Under the pieces are notes generated by a model. The model ran no database searches, was not told the origin of the DNA, and worked only from the letters and a program-made list of their open reading frames with translations. A DNA stretch of 7,322 nucleotides. Source: Anaerolinea thermophila. GTDB lineage: Bacteria > Chloroflexota > Anaerolineae > Anaerolineales > DRKV01. Below are positions 1-6,004 of this stretch, in pieces. The stretch is taken from the NCBI GenBank assembly GCA_020722405.1, contig DYKW01000091.1:1-7322 (forward strand), written 5' to 3'. How positions within the stretch are numbered: position 1 is the first letter of the stretch; each line of letters opens with the position of its first letter. The translations under genes were made by a program, and so were the position numbers.

Positions 1-32
1 CCAACTACCTAACCAACTAACTACCCGATTGT
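1..32 (+). repeat. Degenerate octamer array (copy 1, cut by window edge)
   Basis: Read in steps of eight from base 1, the sequence gives CCAACTAC, CTAACCAA, CTAACTAC and a weaker CCGATTGT, fitting the pattern NNRAYYAY. The same pattern recurs at 2473-2520 and, on the other strand, at 5454-5493. The array lies 22 bp beyond the stop codon of the kinase gene and may continue outside the window. It has no start codon or ribosome-binding context, and an 8-bp period does not fit a codon-structured repeat. Function unknown. Confidence 0.6.
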
Positions 33-54
33 GGCATCGTCCACCGTGCTCTTG

Positions 55-1770
55 TCAGGCATGGCGCCAGATGGTGAAATGTTGTAGGTTGGAGCCGCCT
101 AAAAATTCTCTGAGAATGGAGTCTTCCGGAATGCTATCGGCTGGCATTGGACGGAACCATTCGAGCAAGGACAGCAGACGTTTGGCCTCGATGTGCGTTG
201 GAGATTTGTATGGCACTTGCCGTAGGAGCGGTTCGGCCAGCGGTTTGAGCGCCGCGAGTTCGAAGACCAGCGCCGAGTTGAACATCACGTCTGCGTTTTC
301 CTGATGCGGAAAGATGTAGCGTTTCTCCCCGCGGTGTACCGATTCCCAGCGGTTGATGGTGTCTTCGGCCGTGTAACCACGCTCGCGGGCATCGCGCACG
401 ATGCGGCGAATCAGGCGCGTATCGGTGGTAGAAATGCGATTGTGCCGGTCAAGGTTGAGTTGCGTCAGCGCCGAGACATAAATGCGGAAGGTTTGCTCGG
501 CGGGGATGTGCTCACCCAGCCGCGGGTTCAGGCCGTGAATGCCCTCCAGAATGACCATCTGGTCGGAGGTGAGTTGTACTTCTTCCCCTGGTTCCTGTTT
601 GCCGGTGTGAAAATTGTAGCGCGGCAGTTGCACACATTCTTCGGCGCCTAAGCGCTGCAAGTCATGTTCTAGTTGGACATGATCAAGGGCATCGAAGGAT
701 TCAAAATCAAGGTTGCCGTTTTCATCGTGTGGTGTGGCTTCGCGGTCTACGAAGTAATTATCCATCTCCAACGGGAAGGGCGAAATGCCATGCGCCAGGA
801 GCTGAATGGTCAGACGGCGCGAGAAGGTGGTTTTGCCGCTGGAAGAAGGACCGGCAATCAAAATGAAGCGCACCTTATCCCGACGGGCGGCGATTTGCGC
901 GGCGATTTCGGCAATGCGGCGATCATGGAGTGCCTCACTGACCATGATAATCTCGTTGATATGCCCGCTTTGTATCGCTGCATTCAACGAGCCAACGTCC
1001 GAAATGCCCAGGCGCTCCAACCAGTCGCCGTACAAACGAAAGGCAGAGAGCAATTTAGGAAATTTGGGCAGGGGCAACAATTCGGTGGGATGATGTCGTC
1101 GTGGAAAGCGCAAAACAAAGCCATCGTCGATGGCCGTGAGGGCAAACCATTTCAAGTAACCGGTGGAAGGCACCATGTAGCCGAAGTGATAGTCCCCGTG
1201 CTCCCCCAAACGGTAGATGGAAAGGGTCTGCTTTTGCCGGTGTTCGAGCAGGCGCACCTTGTCGTGATGCCCTTTTTCTTGAAAATACGCGCTAGCCTGT
1301 TCGATGGGCACATCGTGCTCGCGGCGGATGGGCTGGTTGGCCTCCACCAATGTACGCATGTGTGCTTCCAGAGCGTCCAATTCTTCCTGGTTAAATGGAG
1401 GGCGGCCTTCCACCTGACAAAAGTATCCGCCGGAAGTCACAGAGTGATCAATGCTCAGCTTCTGGTCTGGGTAGCGTTCCTCGAAGGCGGCCTCCAACAA
1501 AAAGGTGAGCGAACGGCGGTAGATGTGCATACCATCGGCGGTAGCCATGGTGACAGGGGTGACGTGGGCTTCGATGGTCACCGGATAGGTCAATTCACGC
1601 AGTTCACCGTTGACGATCGCCCCTACTGTGGGGGCGCTGGGGTCGTCCACCAGGGCGAGAAAATCACCGATGGGCGTGCCGCGCGGCCCTTCGATAGCAC
1701 GGCCGTCCGGTAGATGTACTTGAACCTTGGGGCTGGGGGAAGTGAACAAGATTTGTTTGTCGGTGTTCAT
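55..1770 (-). CDS. TGS domain / ThrRS-editing-like / uridine kinase-type P-loop nucleoside kinase
   Basis: A 571-residue cytosolic protein with three parts. Residues about 12-75 look like a TGS domain (VHLPDG...GAIVNGEL). Residues about 85-225 resemble the second domain of threonyl-tRNA synthetase: AYFQEKGHHDKVRLLE (161-176) and VPSTGYLKWFAL (200-211) are recognisable. However, the HxxxH pair expected near residue 87 and the Cys/His before VPSTG are missing, so editing activity is unlikely. Residues about 298-510 form a uridine kinase/phosphoribulokinase-type domain, with Walker A GPSSSGKTT (307-315), DNYF (337-340), YNFHTG (385-390), a Walker B-like VILEGIHGL (406-414) and the arginine-rich RRIVRDARERG (455-465). 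It probably phosphorylates a nucleoside with ATP or GTP; uridine is the default guess, but the substrate is not visible. The ATG at 1770 follows a weak AGGGA and precedes the TGS domain with no lost sequence. It is transcribed alone, about 810 bp beyond gcvPB and its terminator. No terminator is visible in the 54 bp downstream. Confidence 0.9.
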   Translation of the reverse strand: MNTDKQILFTSPSPKVQVHLPDGRAIEGPRGTPIGDFLALVDDPSAPTVGAIVNGELRELTYPVTIEAHVTPVTMATADGMHIYRRSLTFLLEAAFEERYPDQKLSIDHSVTSGGYFCQVEGRPPFNQEELDALEAHMRTLVEANQPIRREHDVPIEQASAYFQEKGHHDKVRLLEHRQKQTLSIYRLGEHGDYHFGYMVPSTGYLKWFALTAIDDGFVLRFPRRHHPTELLPLPKFPKLLSAFRLYGDWLERLGISDVGSLNAAIQSGHINEIIMVSEALHDRRIAEIAAQIAARRDKVRFILIAGPSSSGKTTFSRRLTIQLLAHGISPFPLEMDNYFVDREATPHDENGNLDFESFDALDHVQLEHDLQRLGAEECVQLPRYNFHTGKQEPGEEVQLTSDQMVILEGIHGLNPRLGEHIPAEQTFRIYVSALTQLNLDRHNRISTTDTRLIRRIVRDARERGYTAEDTINRWESVHRGEKRYIFPHQENADVMFNSALVFELAALKPLAEPLLRQVPYKSPTHIEAKRLLSLLEWFRPMPADSIPEDSILREFLGGSNLQHFTIWRHA

Positions 1771-1852
1771 GGTTGTTCCCTAGATGGTGTTTGGAGAAAT
1801 TCAACCCACAATGGACTGTGTTTTACGGTTTTACGGTTTTTGGGGAAGTGTG

Positions 1853-1906
1853 CGTTATTAGAGTGAGCACAATAACGAAAGGGAGTGGTATTTTACCACC
1901 GGTGGT
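1853..1906 (-). promoter_or_regulatory. Overlapping inverted repeats upstream of the kinase gene
   Basis: CGTTATT (1853-1859) is matched perfectly by AATAACG (1871-1877) across 11 bases. Eight bases further on, GTGGTA (1885-1890) pairs with TACCAC (1894-1899). Those same TACCAC bases also belong to the perfect 12-bp palindrome ACCACCGGTGGT (1895-1906), so the last two dyads exclude each other as RNA hairpins. They lie about 80-140 bp before the kinase ATG, where an operator or a leader structure would sit. I found no good -35/-10 pair nearby, so the regulatory role is an inference. Confidence 0.35.
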
Positions 1907-1935
1907 TTGTTGTAGCGTGTTTTCTCGAATTTTCG

Positions 1936-2000
1936 GCAGCAATTCCAAATCTAAAATCCTTTGCCACTGATTTCACGGATTCTGACCGATTGTGTAATCG
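1936..2000. repeat. 65-bp dispersed repeat, copy A
   Basis: It matches 7258-7322 in the same orientation with three mismatches in 65 bases. It contains three loose copies of a word like CACGGATTT spaced 9-11 bp apart. It lies about 165 bp before the kinase start codon. Copy B likewise lies about 100 bp before a minus-strand gene. It is non-coding. Similar CACGGATT-rich intergenic repeats occur in many bacterial genomes, which is general knowledge and not something I could search. Confidence 0.85.
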
Positions 2001-2024
2001 TCAAAGAAACCATGAACACCTGGT

Positions 2025-2119
2025 ATTGCGCGCGTAGCGAGCAGAGTGAGCGAACTTGCGGAGCGAAGCAATCTTTCACTTGAAACTAGGGGATTGCCTC
2101 GGGCTATCGCCCTCGCAAT
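2025..2119. repeat. REP-like element with ATTGC/GCAAT arms
   Basis: There are two adjacent hairpin-like modules. The first runs from ATTGC (2025-2029) to GCAAT (2068-2072) and is full of GCGAGC/GAGCGAA words. The second runs from ATTGC (2093-2097) to GCAAT (2115-2119), with an inner GGGC-TATC-GCCC stem. On the minus strand it reads as the CATTGCGAGG...GAGGCAATCCC type of short palindromic repeat that is scattered between genes in many bacteria. No transposase is present, so it is at most a non-autonomous element. Confidence 0.6.
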
Positions 2120-2157
2120 GACAGTCCACTTTGTTCATCCTGCCTCTGACGATTACA

Positions 2158-2248
2158 GAAAACATAATTTTCTTTGCGACTCTGCGTCTTCGCGTTGAAA
2201 ACTTAACGCAATCCCCATTCTGGGGACTTAGTCGCCAAGGCGCAAAGG
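2158..2248. repeat. 91-bp direct repeat, copy 1
   Basis: It pairs with 2277-2367, with five mismatches in 91 positions; the last 54 bases are identical. Within it, CTTTGCG (2172-2178) is the inverse of CGCAAAG (2241-2247). It also contains two small hairpins, CCCC-ATTCT-GGGG and CGCC-AA-GGCG. The architecture suggests a small MITE-like or palindromic intergenic element. The 119-bp offset between copies is not a multiple of three, which argues against a protein repeat. Confidence 0.85.
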
Positions 2249-2276
2249 TTTTCCGGATACCTGCCGATTTTGGCGC

Positions 2277-2367
2277 GAAAACGTCATCTTCTTTGCGACT
2301 CTGTGGCTTCGCGTTGAAAACTTAACGCAATCCCCATTCTGGGGACTTAGTCGCCAAGGCGCAAAGG
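2277..2367. repeat. 91-bp direct repeat, copy 2
   Basis: This is the second copy of the element at 2158-2248, in the same orientation, separated from it by 28 bp. All five differences fall in the first third, at bases 7, 9 and 12 and in the word CTGCGTC versus CTGTGGC. The near-identity suggests recent tandem duplication or concerted evolution. The inverted ends CTTTGCG (2291-2297) and CGCAAAG (2360-2366) are kept. Confidence 0.85.
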
Positions 2368-2376
2368 CAGGTGACA

Positions 2377-2411
2377 GCATTTTGCATTTTGCGTTTTGCA
2401 TTCTGCATTCA
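2377..2411. repeat. Five-unit heptamer array (GCATTYT)
   Basis: Five consecutive 7-bp units: GCATTTT twice, then GCGTTTT, GCATTCT and GCATTCA. The array is 35 bp long and begins 9 bp after the second 91-bp repeat. Another array of exactly five heptamers, with an unrelated sequence, lies at 5494-5528. Slippage-type growth is the simplest explanation. Confidence 0.75.
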
Positions 2412-2472
2412 GCCTTCGGTCGTCAGGCAACAGGCAACAGACCTCAGTATTCAGCGAACAGCTTTCAGGTAT

Positions 2473-2520
2473 CAGACTATCTGACCACCCGACTATGAGA
2501 CTACCTGACTATCCGACTAC
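2473..2520 (+). repeat. Six-unit degenerate octamer array (copy 2)
   Basis: Six successive 8-bp units in perfect register have the consensus NNGACTAT / NNGACYAC in alternation, for example CAGACTAT then CTGACCAC. The units end alternately in TAT and YAC, which gives a 16-bp higher-order period. The array lies just past the gcvPB terminator, 63 bp from the gcvPB stop codon, and belongs to the same family as 1-32 and 5454-5493. It reads on the strand opposite to gcvPB. Function unknown. Confidence 0.75.
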
Positions 2521-2529
2521 CCACCCCCT

Positions 2530-2573
2530 AAAAATCTGCCGGGGCGGCCGGTGCATTCAGCCGCCCCGGGCAG
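2530..2573 (-). terminator. Rho-independent terminator of the gcv operon
   Basis: On the minus strand, 11 bases after the gcvPB stop codon, a 13-bp GC-rich stem forms between 2560-2573 and 2536-2548 with a single bulged C and an 11-base loop. The core arms are CGGGGCGGC and GCCGCCCCG. The stem is followed by one A and then TTTTT (2534-2530). Position and structure fit an intrinsic terminator ending gcvH-gcvPA-gcvPB transcripts. Confidence 0.9.
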
Positions 2574-2583
2574 GAGGGGAACG

Positions 2584-4032
2584 TTATTCCCATGTCAATA
2601 TCAGTTCTTTGGCGGCCTTGACCTCATCCAGGCGGCCGACCGGGGTGTTGTGCGGTGCGGTGTGCAGTACTTCGGGATTGGTGCGCGCTTCTGCGGCGAT
2701 TTGCTCCAGCGCGACGACGAACCCATCTAGCATTTGTTTGCTTTCGGTTTCGGTGGGCTCAATCATCAGCGCTTCATGCACAATCAAGGGGAAGTAGTTG
2801 GTCGGCGGGTGGATGCCGTAGTCCAACAGGCGCTTGGCAATATCCAATGCTCGAACATCAGGCGCACCCTCCACTTGGCCCTCCGCCACAAATTCGTGCA
2901 TGCAGGGACGCTCGTAAGGTACGGGATACGTGCCCTTGAGTTTGGCCATCAAGTAGTTGGCGTTCAAGACCGCATTTTCGGCTACCTGGCGTAGCCCTTC
3001 GGCACCGTGCATCAAGATGTAGGTGTAGGCGCGCACGAATATACCAAAGTGCCCGTGGAACGCCTTGACGCGTCCGATGCTGTGCTTGGGGGTTACGAAG
3101 CCATACAGGGGTGGTAACTCCTCGTCCCCTGGCTCGATGATGTCCACAATGGGGGCGGGCAAGAAATCGGCCAACGCCGCGCTCACCGCTACCGGCCCAG
3201 AGCCGGGGCCGCCGCCACCGTGTGGGGTGGAGAAGGTCTTGTGCAGGTTGAAGTGCATCACGTCGATGCCCAGGTCGCCGGGGCGGGCAATGCCCAACAG
3301 CGCGTTCATGTTGGCACCATCACCATACATCAGCCCACCGGCGTCATGCACCAGGCGGACGATGTCCTCCAGATGCTCATCGAACAGCCCGAGCGTGTTC
3401 GGGTTGGTGAGCATCAGCCCCAGCAGGGTATCGTCGCATTCGGCTTCCAGTGCGGCCAGGTCTATGTTGCCGCGCGCATCCGAGGGCAATTGTACAACCT
3501 GCAGACCGGCCATTGCCGATGAAGCCGGGTTTGTGCCGTGTGCTGAATCGGGAATCAAGATTTTCTTACGCTCGGTGTGCCCGTTGGCAGCGTGGTAGGC
3601 GCGCATGATGAGTACGCCGGTCAATTCGCCGTGCGCGCCGGCCGCCGGTTGCAAGGTCACCGCCGCAAACCCGCCGATTTCCTTGATGGATTCTTGCAGA
3701 TGGTACATCAGCGCCAGACTGCCCTGGACGGTTTCGACGGGCTGCAAGGGATGTACCCACAGGAAACCCGGCAGGCGGGCGGTCTCCTCATTGATTTTGG
3801 GGTTGTACTTCATCGTGCAAGACCCCAGCGGATAGAAGCCGGTATCGATGCTATGATTCAACTGCGACAGGCGCGTGAAGTGCCGTACCACGTCGATTTC
3901 AGAAACCTCCGGCAGAGGCAGGTCGTGGCGCGTCAAACCGTCAGGCAAGTCGGCCAGGGGGACATCGGGGGCCGGGTAGCGTACACCCTGACGCCCCACC
4001 TGCGAAAGTTCATTCAGCAGTGGCTCACTCAT
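2584..4032 (-). CDS. gcvPB: Glycine dehydrogenase (decarboxylating) subunit 2
   Basis: This is the C-terminal half of the split glycine decarboxylase P-protein, 482 residues. It carries pyridoxal phosphate and, with GcvPA, decarboxylates glycine and passes the aminomethyl group to the lipoyl arm of GcvH. Visible family motifs include TGFYPLGSCTMKYNP (64-78), LQPAAGAHGE (127-136), PDSAHGTNPASA-like PDSAHGTNPASS (161-172) and YGDGANMNA (236-244). The motif HFNLHKTFSTPHGGGGPG (260-277) holds the predicted PLP-binding lysine, K265. Length is normal. I start at the ATG at 4032 because AGGAGGA (4044-4038) lies 5 bases before it and MSEPLLNEL begins the usual protein; an upstream ATG at 4065 has no such site. 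The gene overlaps gcvPA by 8 bp, which suggests translational coupling and balanced subunits. A strong terminator follows 11 bases after the stop. Confidence 0.97.
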   Translation of the reverse strand: MSEPLLNELSQVGRQGVRYPAPDVPLADLPDGLTRHDLPLPEVSEIDVVRHFTRLSQLNHSIDTGFYPLGSCTMKYNPKINEETARLPGFLWVHPLQPVETVQGSLALMYHLQESIKEIGGFAAVTLQPAAGAHGELTGVLIMRAYHAANGHTERKKILIPDSAHGTNPASSAMAGLQVVQLPSDARGNIDLAALEAECDDTLLGLMLTNPNTLGLFDEHLEDIVRLVHDAGGLMYGDGANMNALLGIARPGDLGIDVMHFNLHKTFSTPHGGGGPGSGPVAVSAALADFLPAPIVDIIEPGDEELPPLYGFVTPKHSIGRVKAFHGHFGIFVRAYTYILMHGAEGLRQVAENAVLNANYLMAKLKGTYPVPYERPCMHEFVAEGQVEGAPDVRALDIAKRLLDYGIHPPTNYFPLIVHEALMIEPTETESKQMLDGFVVALEQIAAEARTNPEVLHTAPHNTPVGRLDEVKAAKELILTWE

Positions 4033-5383
4033 GGGAATCCTCCTGCGCAAATTCGGCGAGGACATCCACCAAAAGGTCGATTTCCTCGCGTCTGTTCATC
4101 TCGGTGACGGCCAGCAGCATGTGGTTTTGCAAAGCCGGATAGTCCTGTGCAACATCATAGCCGCCCAGAATGCCATGCTCCAACAAGTGAGCGTTGATTT
4201 CTGCCACCGAAACGGGGCATTGCACCGTAAATTCATTGAAGAAAGGCGTTTTCGGTTGCCATAGAGAAAAGCCGGGCAGCGCAGCAATGCGGCTGGCGGC
4301 ATAATGCGCTTTGTGGTAATTGAGCGTTGCCACTTGTTTCAAGCCGTGTTTGCCTAGCGCACTCAGATACACCGTAACAGCCAGCATCATCAGCCCCTGG
4401 TTCGAGCAGATATTGGAAGTGGCCCTCTCGCGGCGGATGTGTTGCTCGCGAGCCGTCAACGTGAGCACAAAACCACGTTGCCCGCGGGTATCTACCGTTT
4501 GCCCAACCAGGCGTCCGGCCATCTTGCGTACGTATTCTTTGCGGGTAGCGAAAATGCCCAGGTAGGGGCCGCCAAAGGAAAGCGGAATCCCCAGTGGCTG
4601 TCCTTCGCCAACTACGATGTCGGCGCCGAATTCTCCGGGCGGCGTGAGCAGCCCCAACGCCAGCGGGTTGACAGCCACCCCAAAAAGGGCGCCGGCCTCA
4701 TGGGTGGCCTCTGCCAGGGCGCTGAGATCATACACCCGGCCAAAGAAATCCGGGTACTGCACCATCACCAGGGCGGTATGCTCATCCACGTAGGACAGCA
4801 AGGCCTCCGGCCCGGCAGCAGGTGCGCTATCATCGCCGTTAATGGTCACTTCACTGCCCTGGGTGTAGGTGTGTGCGGTGGTGCGGTAATGGGGGTGCAG
4901 CGCCGGGGAGAGTACCATCTTGGTGCGTTTGCCGCGAAATTGGGCATAAGCCATGCTGATGGCCTCCGCCACGGCAGTCGCCCCATCGTAATGCGAAGCG
5001 TTGCTCACTTCCATGCCGGTCAGCGCGCAGATCATGCTCTGATACTCGAAAATGGCCTGCAACGTTCCTTGAGAAACTTCTGGTTGGTAGGGGGTATAAG
5101 CGGTGTAAAACTCGCCGCGGCGCAAAATGCTATCCACCACTGCCGGTGTGTAGTGGTTATAAGCACCGGCCCCTAGAAAACAGGCAAACTCGCGCGTTGT
5201 CTCATTGGCTTCCGCAATGTGCCGCAACTCCTGCGCGGCATCCATCTCGGACATAGCCTGTGGCAAGTTCAGGCGAGGAAAACGTTGCGCTGCGGGCACC
5301 ACAGTGAAGAAATCTTCGATGCTGTTGACGCCGGTAGCGCGCAACATTTCCTCCCTATCGTGAGGCGTGTGAGGAAAAAACAT
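4025..5383 (-). CDS. gcvPA: Glycine dehydrogenase (decarboxylating) subunit 1
   Basis: This is the N-terminal half of the split P-protein, 452 residues, the usual length for this subunit. It assembles with GcvPB in the cytosolic glycine cleavage system. Typical motifs are MFFPHTPHDREEML at the start, FLGAGAYNHYTPAVV (69-83), YTAYTPYQPEVSQGTLQ (93-109) and NASHYDGATA (128-137). A later stretch, GPYLGIFATRKEYVRKMAGR, and RATSNICSNQ are also typical of this subunit. It lacks the PLP lysine, as expected, since that lies in GcvPB. The ATG at 5383 is preceded by AGGAGA (5393-5388) with a 4-base gap. It is separated from gcvH by 147 bp filled largely with tandem repeats, without a terminator I can see, so it is probably read through from the riboswitch-controlled gcvH transcript. 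Split P-proteins are known in Firmicutes, Thermotogae, Chloroflexota and archaea. Confidence 0.97.
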   Translation of the reverse strand: MFFPHTPHDREEMLRATGVNSIEDFFTVVPAAQRFPRLNLPQAMSEMDAAQELRHIAEANETTREFACFLGAGAYNHYTPAVVDSILRRGEFYTAYTPYQPEVSQGTLQAIFEYQSMICALTGMEVSNASHYDGATAVAEAISMAYAQFRGKRTKMVLSPALHPHYRTTAHTYTQGSEVTINGDDSAPAAGPEALLSYVDEHTALVMVQYPDFFGRVYDLSALAEATHEAGALFGVAVNPLALGLLTPPGEFGADIVVGEGQPLGIPLSFGGPYLGIFATRKEYVRKMAGRLVGQTVDTRGQRGFVLTLTAREQHIRRERATSNICSNQGLMMLAVTVYLSALGKHGLKQVATLNYHKAHYAASRIAALPGFSLWQPKTPFFNEFTVQCPVSVAEINAHLLEHGILGGYDVAQDYPALQNHMLLAVTEMNRREEIDLLVDVLAEFAQEDSHE

Positions 5384-5453
5384 AGGGTCTCCTGAGAATA
5401 GGACATTCGCGATACAGCGTGCGTAGGAGCGAAAGGCTTTTCACCCCTACACG

Positions 5454-5493
5454 ATGGTCAGGTAATCGGATAGTTCAGTGGTTCGATAGTCAA
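5454..5493 (-). repeat. Five-unit degenerate octamer array (copy 3)
   Basis: Read on the minus strand, five 8-bp units run in register: TTGACTAT, CGAACCAC, TGAACTAT, CCGATTAC and CTGACCAT. They fit the same NNRAYYAY pattern and the same alternation of ..AT and ..AC endings seen at 2473-2520. The array touches the heptamer array at 5494-5528 with no gap, and the two together fill about half of the gcvH-gcvPA spacer, so they should be transcribed in the operon mRNA. Confidence 0.65.
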
Positions 5494-5528
5494 CACCCTC
5501 CACCCTCCACCGTCCACCCTCCACCGTC
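5494..5528. repeat. Five-unit heptamer array (CACCSTC)
   Basis: Five perfect 7-bp units: three are CACCCTC and two are CACCGTC, differing only at the fifth base. On the transcribed minus strand this is a purine-rich GAGGGTG/GACGGTG run. It begins 2 bases after the gcvH stop codon and abuts the octamer array. A single CCACCGT also occurs near 40-46, between the first octamer array and the kinase stop codon. Confidence 0.85.
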
Positions 5529-5530
5529 TT

Positions 5531-5923
5531 TTAGTGCTCGCGTTCCTGGCAGTATGCCTCGTAAGCGGCCGCGTCCATCAGGCCGTCAAGTTCGGCTGGG
5601 TCGCTCAGGGTCAGTTTTACCATCCAGGCCTCACCATACGGGTCACTGTTGACCATTTCGGGGTTATCGGGCAGGTCTTCGTTGGTTTCGGTTACCGTGC
5701 CGCTGACGGGCAGGTACACATCGGCCGCCGCTTTGACCGATTCCACCGTGGCGCAACTCTCACCCTGTGAAGCCTCATCCCCTGCGCTGAGCAAAATTTC
5801 CACGAAAACCACATCGGAAAGTTGCTCTTGGGCGTAGTCGGTAATACCCACGATGGCGACATCGCCTTCGACCTTGACCCATTCATCGTTCTTCGTGTAT
5901 TTCAAATCGCTTGGAACCTTCAT
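5531..5923 (-). CDS. gcvH: Glycine cleavage system H protein
   Basis: A 130-residue lipoyl carrier that shuttles the aminomethyl group from the P-protein to the T-protein and is reoxidised by lipoamide dehydrogenase. The motif ESCATVESVKAAADVYLPVSGTV-type core places the lipoylated lysine at K64. The segments YTKNDEWVKVEGDVAIVGITDYAQ (residues 9-32, in part) and LPDNPEMVNSDPYGEAWMVKL (near the C-terminal third) are typical of the family, and the length is normal. I start at the ATG at 5923, which follows a strong AGGAGGT (5938-5932) with 8 bases between; the longer open frame to 5998 would begin inside the terminator hairpin. It is the first gene after the glycine riboswitch, so its expression should rise when glycine is abundant. 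gcvT, often neighbouring it, is not in this window. Confidence 0.97.
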   Translation of the reverse strand: MKVPSDLKYTKNDEWVKVEGDVAIVGITDYAQEQLSDVVFVEILLSAGDEASQGESCATVESVKAAADVYLPVSGTVTETNEDLPDNPEMVNSDPYGEAWMVKLTLSDPAELDGLMDAAAYEAYCQEREH

Positions 5924-5931
5924 GACGGAAA

Positions 5932-5938
5932 ACCTCCT
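5932..5938 (-). promoter_or_regulatory. Ribosome-binding site of gcvH
   Basis: AGGAGGT on the minus strand, 8 bases before the ATG at 5923. This site decides the start: the frame remains open upstream to 5998, but that stretch overlaps the riboswitch terminator. Confidence 0.85.
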
Positions 5939-5971
5939 AAAATGTTGAGATGGAAAGGATATGTTAGCATC

Positions 5972-6004
5972 AAAAAAGGACACATGCGCAATCCACATGT
6001 GTCC
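5972..6004 (-). terminator. Riboswitch expression-platform terminator
   Basis: On the minus strand, GGACACATG (6004-5996) pairs perfectly with CATGTGTCC (5986-5978) over a 9-base loop. The stem is followed directly by TTTTTT (5977-5972), a textbook intrinsic terminator. Its first three bases (6004-6002) are also the 3' end of the closing helix of glycine aptamer 2, so aptamer folding and terminator folding compete. Confidence 0.92.

Larger units (their letters stand above)
1771..2583. other. Gene-free, repeat-rich intergenic region
   Basis: This 813-bp stretch separates the gcvPB stop codon from the kinase start codon. Next to the kinase it holds a plain leader with a tandem TTTTACGG pair (1821-1836) and two dyads (1853-1906). 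The rest is almost wholly repetitive: a 65-bp dispersed repeat, ATTGC/GCAAT hairpins, twin 91-bp repeats, a heptamer array, a CAGGCAA pair (2424-2437), an octamer array and the gcvPB terminator. Short open frames here, such as those starting near 1773 and 2131, run through repeats and lack ribosome-binding sites and recognisable protein sequence, so I call no gene. No tRNA or other structured RNA gene was recognised. Confidence 0.75.

Noticed and set aside
673..1713. A 346-codon open frame on the plus strand, antisense to the kinase gene
   Set aside because: It lies wholly inside the well-supported kinase gene, has no recognisable domains and no ribosome-binding site, and its composition is what an antisense frame of a GC-biased gene gives.
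1853..1877. A CIRCE-type (HrcA) operator, because of GAGTGAGCAC between the arms
   Set aside because: The arms are CGTTATT/AATAACG, not TTAGCACTC/GAGTGCTAA, and the downstream gene is not a chaperone.
2131..2325. A 64-codon plus-strand frame that seems to contain a repeated peptide
   Set aside because: It runs through the twin 91-bp repeats, whose 119-bp offset changes the reading frame. The peptide similarity is an artefact of DNA repeats, not a gene.
2377..2520. A possible CRISPR array, given several short tandem repeats
   Set aside because: Units are 7-8 bp and contiguous, with no spacers of uniform length, no 24-40 bp repeats and no cas genes.
4439..5176. A 245-codon plus-strand frame opposite gcvPA
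   Set aside because: It is antisense to strongly conserved gcvPA sequence and has no protein-family features of its own.
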